Notes under the pieces: generated by a model
What the model was told of the DNA's origin: nothing
What the model saw: the letters and a program-made list of their open reading frames with translations, nothing else
Databases searched by the model: none
Part shown: piece by piece, positions 11,951 through 21,800 of the stretch
Position numbering within the stretch: the stretch's first letter is position 1
How the letters are laid out: each line of letters starts with the position of its first letter
Source: Hemileia vastatrix
Lineage: Eukaryota > Basidiomycota > Pucciniomycetes > Pucciniales > Zaghouaniaceae
Direction: 5' to 3'
Length of the DNA: 64,000 nucleotides
NCBI GenBank assembly: GCA_030280995.1
Contig: JASXTE010000019.1
Span: 8,233,501 to 8,297,500, forward strand
Made by a program: the position numbers and the translations under genes

Positions 11951-12399
11951 GTCAATAGGGAGTTAAAAAACCATCCTGACCAAGTACTGCTGGAGGACAC
12001 CTCTCTGAAAGATGTATTGCAAGAATCTGATCTTTCTTTAATTGAGCACTTGGATAACCATTCTAGCTCAACTACTATACTCAAAAATGATTTCAATAGC
12101 CACAAAGTAATTGTTTTTTGCTCTCTAAAAACAGGTCTACCCTTGACATACTTTCTCAAAGATGAAGAGGATGACCAAATTAATATTAAAGCCATTAAAT
12201 CAACTCTACCTTAAGTTTACCATGACTTGATTGATATTTTTTCAACATTTAAGGCCAACAAACTACCACCCTATTGGCCCTACAACCATCATATAGAGTT
12301 AATAGGTCCATTACCATTGACACATCCTGTCTATTCCTTGTCAAAGAACAAATCTTAAGTTTTTAAAGACTACATTGCAGAGAATGTAGCAAAAGGTTC

Positions 12400-12876
12400 C
12401 ATTTGAGCCAGTAAATCTCCAATCAGTTCTCCAGTTCTTTTAATTAAGAAAAAATATGGAAGTCTTAGGTTATGTGTTGATTATAGAAAACTAAACACAG
12501 TGACTAAGAGGAACTCGAATCCAGTTCCTCCTATGTCATTACTTCTTACCTTGTTTAATGGTGCTAATTTCTTTTCTAAAATTGATCTCAGTGATGCTTA
12601 AAATCTTATACATATTTCAGAAGGTCATGAACCTTTAACTGCAATGCATACCAGATTTGGTAGTTTCAAATATTTATTAATGCCCTTTGGATTGTGTAAC
12701 ACACCATCAAATGTTCAAACTTTTGTCAATGATATCTTCCAAGATATTGTCAAACAGTCTGTTGTTGTCTATCTAGATGATATTTTAATCTTCTTGAAGA
12801 CCCTCAAAGAACATATCCAATACATCAAACTGGTTTTTATTTGACTTCAAGAACAAGGTCTTTATTCCAAGCACAC
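12400..12876 (+). pseudogene. E4 reverse transcriptase remnant, 5' side of the solo LTR
   Basis: Recognisable RT segments: VLLIKKKYGSLRLCVDYRKLN, then IDLSDA followed by a stop, FGSFKYLLMPFGLCNTPS, and the catalytic YLDD in VVYLDDILIF (about 12768-12790). It ends at SKHT, where the LTR is inserted. At least two in-frame stops are present. Confidence 0.85.
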
Positions 12877-14196
12877 TGTAGAAAGTAAAATTCTATAAAA
12901 CTAAGCTATAGAAACAATCCAAGATGGGTAGGTTCTACTTTTTTTTTAAAAAAAAAACTATTTTTTTAAAAAGAAGGACCTGCCACTCTAATTTATAAAA
13001 GACAGTGAAATCATGTATTGTAAGTGTGGTTATATAAGTATATATAGGAGAAGAAAGTAGAATTAATTTGTAGAGATCTTTTAAGAAAAAGGGTAATATA
13101 TTTTAATATAAGTAATCTATCTGTTGGATAGATCTATTCTCAGTCACTCCCAGTTGAAGCACTCTATCTAATACTATCCTTACTGTAGCAATAAAATAAC
13201 TCCACAGCACTACTTCTGGTATGCACACCCATTATGTACAAAAATAAAATATATCTATGTTTCTTTATCTCTATATATCCACTGTTTAGTTCCCTAATAC
13301 CTAATGTAATAATAATCTAATTACACAAATGTATTAATTATTAATTTTTCTACTTAACTTTATTCACACTCCCCTTTTTTAAAAGTGAGTTCTCTTTTAT
13401 ATACCTTGTATGTTCAGCACCCTTCCCCTACTGGTTTTCCTACACAAGTTTAGTGCTAATACAAGAATATCAAACAATAACAAATTATCTCAATAATCTA
13501 TATACAATTGTTAGAGTAAGTCTTGATCCTAATAGCGCTTGAAAAATTTATGCAATAATAACTATCAGCACTTGAAGCTTGACCTTTCTTTACATACCCT
13601 ATACTTCTTGAGAATCCTTACTACATAATAGGTACTTTACCACCTTCCATACCTATTATAACAACCCATGCTTGCTGTGCGAGAATCCACTAATTGTGAA
13701 ATCCTCTGCTCTTAGTAAGTACCCCTCCCTTCCTTGAGTCTTAATTTCTCTTTTCATGTTATTAAATACTGCATACAAACCTGCTAAATAATTTCTTGTT
13801 CCTCTAGCACTACCTTTTTCTACTGGTTCTATTAGCAATGGTAGTTTTTGGACACATTTAAAGATCCCTTGCATTTATCTAAGTGTGAAACTCATACCCT
13901 TGATTTTAACTGCTTCTTAAATCCATACCATGCCTCTAGTGCTAGCCATTTCCTTCTCAAGTACATACCATACACTTCTTGTCTTATAGTGCTGTATGCA
14001 CTTTTCTCTATCCTTTACTCACCACATCTTGTATATCCATAGTACACAAAAATAAACTGTGCATAGAGAGTCTACTTTTTCTAAAATTTTGAAGACCCCT
14101 TTGTTGCACTTCCATAATCATCCTTTGTAGCAAACCCATTGTTGTACTTATTGCTAGCTGAGACATTTTATGCCTTACTACCAGATGTGTACCACA
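12877..14196 (-). repeat. Solo LTR, family B (1,320 bp), with 4-bp target duplication ACAC
   Basis: On the minus strand it starts TGTGGTAC and ends TTTCTACA. It is flanked by ACAC at 12873-12876 and 14197-14200. Taking it and one ACAC out rejoins the E4 frame (SKHT followed by KCKFPLKSIAFLGF). It aligns along its length with the LTR at 49015-50232. Solo LTRs come from recombination between the two LTRs of a full element. The apparent short ORFs inside are not genes. Confidence 0.88.
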
Positions 14197-14200
14197 ACAC

Positions 14201-14627
14201 TAAATGCAAATTTCCCCTAAAATCTATTGCCTTTTTGGGTTTTACATTGTCTACTGATGGATTAGTAATCCTTTTGTCTTTACAGAAATTGTGCAAAATG
14301 AATTTGAAGCATTGAAAACTGAATTTACCACAGCTCCAATTCCTTGATAATAGTCAAGACAGATGCTATCAATTACACTATAGCAGGGGTAATATCCCAC
14401 TTAAATCCTAAAACAAAATTGTTTCATCCTGTTGCATTTGAATCATGCAAATTAATTGCAGCAGAATAAAATTATGAAGTCAATGATAAAGAGTTACTAG
14501 CTATTTTTGATTGTCTTAAAAATGGTTTTCTTTTCTTCTCAGTCTTAATAGTTTTTTTCAAATACTAACTGATCATAATGCTTTGAAATACTTTATGTCT
14601 TCTAAAGTACTATCTAGATGTTGTAGA
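14201..14627 (+). pseudogene. E4 RT thumb and RNase H remnant
   Basis: It continues the frame from before the solo LTR (KCKFPLKSIAFLGFTLSTDGL), then FEALKTEFTTAP, HPVAFESCKLIAAE, NYEVNDKELLAIFDCL and TDHNALKYF-like pieces in shifting frames. These are the usual connection and RNase H landmarks. It ends abruptly at 14627. Confidence 0.75.
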
Positions 14628-15073
14628 CAATCCTATAGTACTAGCTATAGGCCTTGACCAAGGGAGTTAAAGTAAAACTGGAGAGAAAAATACCTGTCCC
14701 TTTGTGAAATACCAGGTGAGATTTACTTGCTACAGAAAATCAGAGACTGTTACAATATCCCTTCCAAAACACTTCTTGACCACTTAACAAGTCAAGGCAG
14801 TAGCCAATAACAGACCACTGAGAACCAAAGAGCCAGAAATGCAGAAAAATCTACACCAGAAAAACAAACACTGTGCACTTGTTGTACAGGAAACAGCAAT
14901 AATACTTGATGCAGGTTGCAAAGATACACCAGAGAAAACAGTTGCCAAAGTTAAATTAAATGAAAAACTAACCTTGCAACAAACACAGCCAATTGTGGCC
15001 AAAAAACATTGAAAACTGAGTGAGGAACAAGGATATCACCTCTGGATGGTTGTATGATAAATAAAGTTGCCGC
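14628..15073 (-). repeat. Dispersed repeat R1, copy 2 (left part, split by E1)
   Basis: The reverse complement matches 3725-4170 over about 440 bp. The rest of the copy resumes at 27031 on the other side of E1. It begins TGTTGTAGAC on the + strand, directly against E4 RNase H. Confidence 0.7.
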
Positions 15074-16220
15074 TATGGTAAGGTAAACTCTTACAGTCGC
15101 CTTGCTGTAAGCAGAATCCGGAGGAGATGTGTGGACTTAGCTGAAAACCCCGTCCTTCCAATAAAAATAACAAAATGGGAATTCTAAATCACTAAGCTAA
15201 CCAATCTACTTGAATCTGATTGATAAAAATAATGAAACTCTAAAATAATTAACGCTTATTGAGATTAAATGATCGTGGCTGTTGATAAAGAAATACTGAT
15301 AACAACAATTAAGGTGTACCAGTGAAAGATCTGAAAAGATTGACTTTTATGTTTTTATAATATTTTTAATTTTTATGAGACAGCAATAATCAAGTCCCAG
15401 TGATGAAGACCTTTCTAAAGATACCCTGTATGAAGTGTTATTTAAACTGTTGAATTGTATTTCTAAAATGTTATGTAAAAAAATAATAATGTTATAAGGG
15501 TATTACAAGTTATTTTAATTTGTTGAGTAATAAAAAATGAGACTGTGGTGGTTAAAGATTAAGCTGTATGATGTGTTCCCCCCTCAATTTCGAGTTTGAG
15601 AGTCGCTTAAGTATTCCTAGTCACGTGCCTAAATTTTCCCCTCCAGAGCTCTTCCAGAGTCAATCCGGAGCCTGTACGGAGTCTGTACAGAGCCGAAGCG
15701 GAGTCCGAACGGAGTCTGTACGGAGTCGAAGCGGAGTCCGTCCAGACTTCTGGACTCAATTAGAACCTTAAAACTATAATAAAAAATCTAGAAAAATTAC
15801 ACATAATAGAGCTACTTCCCCTTTACATACCAAACTAATTTTCGTAGTCCGCGCAGCTCTAATTACCCCGTGAAAATTCATCGAAGTTAAGTAATTTCTG
15901 AAAACGTAAATATTTCTATAAAACTTTAAAATTCATTTAAAAATATAAGAAAAATAGTAAAAATTCTGGGAAAATTTCCCAAGGTTCTTGAGTGACTCGA
16001 CTTAATACTTATAAATTTTTCAGACCGTAAAAATAAGTTTTCTCCGTAAAATAAATTGTTTTCGTGTAGTCATTCGCTCGTGACCAATTTCTTCATATTT
16101 AAAACTCAAATAAATTAAATAAAACCCTTTTATATATAAAAAAATAATAACGCCAATCTTGCACGCCGTAATAACTCCATTTACATATTTAGGTGCCGTA
16201 CTAAACTTTAGGCTACCACA
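15074..16220 (-). repeat. E1 3' LTR (1,147 bp)
   Basis: On the minus strand it begins TGTGGTAGCC at 16220 and ends CTTACCATA at 15074, so the usual terminal CA reads TA in both LTRs. It is the same length as the 5' LTR and about 99.2% identical. It contains a CpG-rich minisatellite at about 15660-15755. Confidence 0.95.
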
Positions 16221-16230
16221 TCCTCCCTCC
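16221..16230 (-). promoter_or_regulatory. E1 polypurine tract
   Basis: The minus strand reads GGAGGGAGGA immediately before the 3' LTR start TGTGGTAG. This is the standard position for priming plus-strand DNA synthesis, and it fixes the LTR boundary. Confidence 0.85.
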
Positions 16231-16869
16231 AATCGAGAATGTCCCCATTCTTATAACTTTGCATAAGTGGTTGAGCAATTCCAAAAGAATTATCTTTTCT
16301 AATAAAATAATTTGATAAATTTGTTTTATCTGGTCTTCTTTTAAATCTTTATAATAAAAACGTTCTTTCTTCTTCTCTGGCTTGATATAACATAAAATAA
16401 TATAAATCTTGTGATGATTCCACTACTGAGAGCAAGGTTTGAATCCCTTCAGACTCCCATATACCAGTCTTCCTTCTTGTCACAGCATTGAGAGAGTGGA
16501 TCTTCCTATGAGCCGAATACTCCTGATTCCAACCTCATAGGGCCCCCCACTGAGCCGAATTCTATGATTCCAATCTCGCCATAAGGTCCTCCAAGCTTCA
16601 CACCAAAAAAAAAATGGCCTAACTATGAGGCACTAAAAAAAATCATTCCCTAAAATCCAACTACCATCCTAACTTCTGATTCCTTCATCACAATTTTCAA
16701 ACTTTGCTATACAGCAAACCCATAAAATACTTTTGCCAGGCTTCCAATAATAATATTAACTTTAGACCATGTTAAAGCGCCACAAATTTCACCTAATTAA
16801 CCATTATGCTTTCTTTAGCATCATTACCACCTAAAATTTTAACCTCCTAAAGCTATCAGCACCCAATTC

Positions 16870-17545
16870 CAGAAATAATTGAATAACCAGTTTAGAGTCT
16901 TAGTGGACAGTGATAAATTAAAAGATTGAATTGAGTTATCCAAACAAGATTGACATTCCAGTTTAAAGTCTTGGTGGACCAAACATATAATCGATTGCCA
17001 GTTTATGGTCTTGGTGGACCAAAGATCGTTTAAGTGCATAAATATCTTGATATATTCCTAAGTAAGGCCTAGGCTTGACCAAAGATTGAATAAATTTGAT
17101 AATCCAGTTTAATTTCATAGTGGACCAAACATTTGATCGACAAGTAATCCAGTATAAGGCCATAGTGGTCCAATGAATGTTGAATTATCCTGCAGATATT
17201 AATTTTCCAGCTTAAAGTCATAGTGGACTAAACAATGAATGAACTACCAGTTTAAAGTCATGGTGGACCAAACATTTAATCGATAAGAAATCCAGTTTAA
17301 GGTCATGGTGGACCCAGCACATGATAATAGTCCAGTTTAAGGTCTTGGTGGACCTAACATTTGATAACACTCCAGTTTAAGGTCTTGGTGGACCTAACAA
17401 ATCCAAAAAAATTTTAACGATAGTCTTGAAAATTAGCCAGTTTAAAGTCTTGGAGGACTAACAGATCCAAAATACGTATAAAAAAAACCTTAAAGAACGT
17501 CTTGAAAAGTAGCCAGTTTAAAGTCTTGGAGGACTAACAGCTGTC
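16870..17545 (-). repeat. Hairpin-repeat array, GTC-type, in E1 3' untranslated region
   Basis: About twelve copies of a unit spaced 35-75 bp. On the + strand each is CCAGTTTA (rarely CCAGCTTA), one or two bases, a 4-base arm, a 6-base loop such as TTGGTG or ATAGTG, and the complementary arm. Perfect stems occur as GGTC/GACC (near 17006, 17300, 17340, 17379) and AGTC/GACT (near 17220, 17444, 17521). Others have one mismatch. A further AGTC/GACT copy lies alone at about 18277-18301. The sense strand of the element carries the reverse complement. Confidence 0.85.
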
Positions 17546-17629
17546 TTGAATTAAAATCCCATAGGTATTGAGTTTCCCTAGACCCTGTTTCCTGTCTAGA
17601 CTAAATGAATAAAACTAAAAAGAATGAAA

Positions 17630-17815
17630 ACTAAAAAAAATAAAACTGAGAAATATAATAATTTTTATATTTTAATATTTTTTTTTTTTTTATTTTATTT
17701 TTATTTTATTATTATTATTATTATTTTATTTATTTTATTTATTTTTTTTTATTTTTTTTTTATTTTTTTTTTTATTTTATTTTTATTTAATTTTAATTTT
17801 GTTTTTAATTTAAAA
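17630..17815. repeat. T-rich low-complexity tract in E1
   Basis: T runs and ATT/TTTTA repeats with no coding content, between the hairpin array and the segment leading to pol. A similar AT tract lies at the matching place in E3 (39300-39460). Confidence 0.7.
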
Positions 17816-18618
17816 TAAAAGATTTTAGAAAAGATAGTTTTTGAAATAAAAGTTAAAATTTAATTTTTAAAGAAAGATAAATGAATGTGAAAAGAAAGAT
17901 AAAAAAGTAATAATAATAAAAAATTTCAAAATAAAATTTTTTAAAAGATGCCCCCCGGCCATTTGATGAGCCGTACCCTCGACATCATACCCACATCCAA
18001 GTGCAACTTGATGTGGTTACACAATTTTGAGAAATTGAAAAGAAAAGAAAATAAATGAAAGTTTTTAGAAGATAATTTTTATAATGATGATCACTGGGTG
18101 GGCTCCCTCCAATTTATAAAAATGATTAGAGACCATCAGTGAGCATCACCTTTACAATAATTCATAATATATATTAAAGAAAAGAAATAACAATCTAACA
18201 TAAAAAAATCAAAAACAAAATAAAATAAAAGAATCTTGAATCCAGCGTTGAGAGCGGTGTCTCTTGATTCGTTCCAGTTTATAGTCTTAGTGGACTTCCT
18301 AAAATTAAAAGACAAAGCCAGGATTCAACTAGAAACAGGGAAAATTTTGGAAACGAACATTATGGGGTAATTGTGTATAGAGCAGCCAGCCCATCAATTA
18401 CCCCCACACTTGCCAATATTAAATTAAGAAGGTTCCCCTGTGAACACTTCTTCCAATAAATTTTAAAATTTTCCAACACTATCTTCACCCATATTTTAAG
18501 TATTTTAAGTTTTTGAAAATTTCGAAGAAGGTCTTCTTGAATTTTGTTAAGTTTCATCATAGTTTCATCGACCATATACAGTGTAACGATAGTAAAGTAT
18601 TTTGATAAAAAAAGAAGA

Positions 18619-18885
18619 TAGTTTATCCTCGTTGCGGAGGTATCCATAAAATTTGATAAATGTCATAAAATTGTAGTTTATCCTCATTTCGGAGTTCGTC
18701 CATATAATTTCATAAATGTCATAGTTTATCCTCATTGCGGAGGAATCCATAAAGTTTCATTGATATCATAGTTTATCCTCATTGCGGAGGTATCCATAAA
18801 ATTTCGTAGATATCATAGTTTATCCTCATTGCGGAGGTATCCATAAAATTTTGTAGATATCATAGTTTATCCTCATTGCGGAGGA
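18619..18885 (-). repeat. 47-bp tandem array with CCTC/GAGG hairpins at the end of E1 pol
   Basis: Six units start near 18619, 18672, 18721, 18768, 18815 and 18862. Each contains AGTTTATCCTC, a loop (ATTGCG or GTTGCG) and GAGG. The last three intervals are exactly 47 bp. The final unit overlaps the 3' end of the pol frame, whose last residues (FLRNEDKL) are encoded by it. Confidence 0.85.
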
Positions 18886-21800
18886 AGACTTCGGCACTCC
18901 TGGTGCCTCTAGGATAGAACCGTTTCACTTGATCGGCCGCTACCCTCTTCTTCAATACTACTCCATCCAACTCTTCTAGCACATATGAACCGCCAGAAAC
19001 TTGCTCCTTGATTTTATACGGTCCATTCCACCTATCTGCAAACATTTTTCCCCACTGACTTTCCAAACTCCTATTATACACCAGGACCATATCTCCTGGG
19101 TTCAAAGGTTTCCTTAATCGATGTGCCAACCGCTCATCCCAATATCTAACTGATTGATTTCGGATCTTCATCATCCGCGAATATGCCTTTTCTAAATATT
19201 CTTCTTTCTTTTCTAGCTGCATCATTCTTGCACACAATAATTCTTCAGTAGTTTTGACCGTGTCCCAGTCAACTCCAAGATATGATTCAGCTTCTAAATC
19301 AACCGGTAAAACTGCTTTCTGTCCAAAAACAAGTTCATAAGGTGAAAATCCGGTCGTCCTTTTGGCAGTGATTCGATCAGCAAATAAAACTAAAGGTAAA
19401 TAGTGCCTCCACTTTTCAGCACTTGTCCCACACATTTTAACTAAAGCATCCTTAATAACTTGATGCCCTCTTTCAACCATGCCTTCAGCTTCAGGATAAT
19501 ATGGGGTTGCTACCCTAACCTTTGATCCAACTTTCAATACGGCCTCTTTAAACTCTGTCCCAAATTCAGGACCTCCATCTACCGTTACCAACTTCATCAC
19601 CCCATACCTATATACCCAATTATTCAAAAAAAATTCTGCCACATTTTTGGCAGTTAAATTAATAAGAGGCGCTGCCTCTACCCAACCAGATAAATCATCT
19701 CTGGCCACAATTAAATATTTATACCGTCCCTCTTTTATATGAACGGCATCTAAACTAACTCTTCCAAAGAGCGTATATTCACCGGTCGCGCGTCCAGGTT
19801 CTTTTGGCCTTAAATAACTTCGTCTTTGACATTCTTCGCATGACTGAACCCACTGTTTAACAGCCATCTTCATGCCAGGCCACCAAAATCGATCAGAAAT
19901 TCTTCTAAATGTTTCTCCAACGCCTCTATGCCCGAGATCTTCATGCAGTGATTTCAAAACTAATTCTTGCCCCTTCTGTTGAGTTATAACTACTTGAGGA
20001 TTTGGATACCTCCTCCTCATTAAACGTCGACCAGATAGGTAAAACGTAGATGACTTCCTCTTGATAGCCACCCATTCATCGTCTTCACAATCTTCTGGCC
20101 TCTCTAAAGTCAACAAATATTTGACTAACAAAAAATAAAAACCAGTCTGACCCCAGACTTCATCTTGAAAATTGATTAATATAACATCAATAGGGACTTC
20201 TCTATCACCAATATCACCTGCACATGAATGAGCCAATAATCGTTGACCCCTAAATAAATTTTTAATCGAGCTATGTCGACGTTTTTCTTCCGAACCTTTG
20301 GATCCTTCGAAAACCGTATTTGAAAATACCTCTTTCTCTTTATCCACCTTTTTATTTGAATTCTCTAATTCTCCAACATATACACCATTCCTTAATTTAC
20401 TACTATCCCACACTACCAATCCATTTTCCTCTACATACACCACATCTTCTTCTACCTCCTCTCTGCCGAATTTATCTACACCTTTTCCAACACCTTTATT
20501 AACATAAAAACTATTTTCCAGTTTATCCTCTTGGTGGAGGTCATCAACACCATAATCTAAACACATTAGTCCTGCCAGTTTAACCTCATGGGGGAGGTAT
20601 GGAAAGTCTTCAGCTCCTTTAGTGCTGGCTTTGATAATAGGTATATCTTCATCGAACTCTTCTGAGTCTGAATCTTCTTCAGTGGGTGGTCTCCTTGATA
20701 AACCATCTGGCATAGTAAAAGTTTTGCCAGGCTTATGAACTAAATCAAACGAAAAATGTTGAATAAAAGCTACCCATCTCGTCATGGGTGCGTTCGGTAA
20801 ACTTGGGGAATTAATCATCTGGATTAACGATTTTGCATCCACTTGCAACTCAAAATGTTGCCCCCACAAAATATGCTGAAGTTTCTTCAGTATTTTTGCC
20901 ACACCACATAATTCCAATTTCGGTTGAGAATATCTTGATTCGACCTCAGTAAATACTACAGATTCATACCTAACTGGCCTGATGTAACCAGCTTTATCCA
21001 TCTGAGACAAAACCGCCCCAGCTGCAATCTGACTTGAATCAACTGCTAAATAAATTCTACCAGCATCTTTTCCATAATCCAACTTGTGCAGGACTAAATC
21101 CTTCCCTACAACCTCCTTCAACTTCACAAACGCCTTCTCACACTCTTCATCCCACTCCCAGTCTGCATCCTTTCTCGTTAACCGTCTCAATGGAGCTGCC
21201 AATGAAGAAAAGTCCTTGATAAACATTCTAACATATACGCAAACGCCTAAAAACCCTCTAACTTTGGTCGTATTCTTGGGTCTTGGCCAGGACTGAATTT
21301 TGTTAACCTTCTTCTTGGACATAATCCTACCCTCTCTACATACCACATGGCCTAATATTTCTAAGGCTGGCACACAACATGAAAATTTTGAACCTGAAAT
21401 AGTTAAACCAGCCTCTTCAATTCGAAACAAGATTCTTTCTAAAGTAATTGCAAACTCCCAAATGAATTTGCATATCCCGGGATTCTCTTCCAACACCTGG
21501 TTATCATAGTCGGTTGTTGGTCCCTTAATTCCTCCATCATCTATAAAGTTTCCAGCATATTGTGGAATTTCATCTTGAAGGATCCAAGCCATCTGAGCTT
21601 GATAAACTGCAACCGAATTTGTTGCTCCTTGAGGTAATCTTGTTAACTGTAAACGTCCAAGTGGCGTATCGAATGTAGAGAGAGGCCTTGAGTCCGGATG
21701 TAACTCTCTCTCATCATATCCACCCATAATATCTCCCAAACCATAACACACTCTCCCTGCAAATGCTTCAACAAACTCCTCAGCACTAGGCGGTATCCCA

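Larger units (their letters stand above)
10442..14627 (+). mobile_element. E4: decayed Ty3/gypsy element (gag, PR, RT, RNase H), truncated
   Basis: Domains follow the order capsid, zinc knuckle, protease, RT, RNase H on the + strand, with many stops and frameshifts. A solo LTR (12877-14196) sits between RT and RNase H, and removing it with one ACAC copy rejoins the frame. The element breaks off at 14627, where repeat R1 copy 2 begins, so integrase is absent. It differs from the minus-strand E1/E2/E3 lineage in its RT motif (VVYLDD) and capsid. Confidence 0.85.

Noticed and set aside
16870..17545. CRISPR-like array of spaced short repeats
   Set aside because: Eukaryotic context, variable spacing of 35-75 bp, spacers similar to each other, and the motif also lies inside pol; no cas genes.
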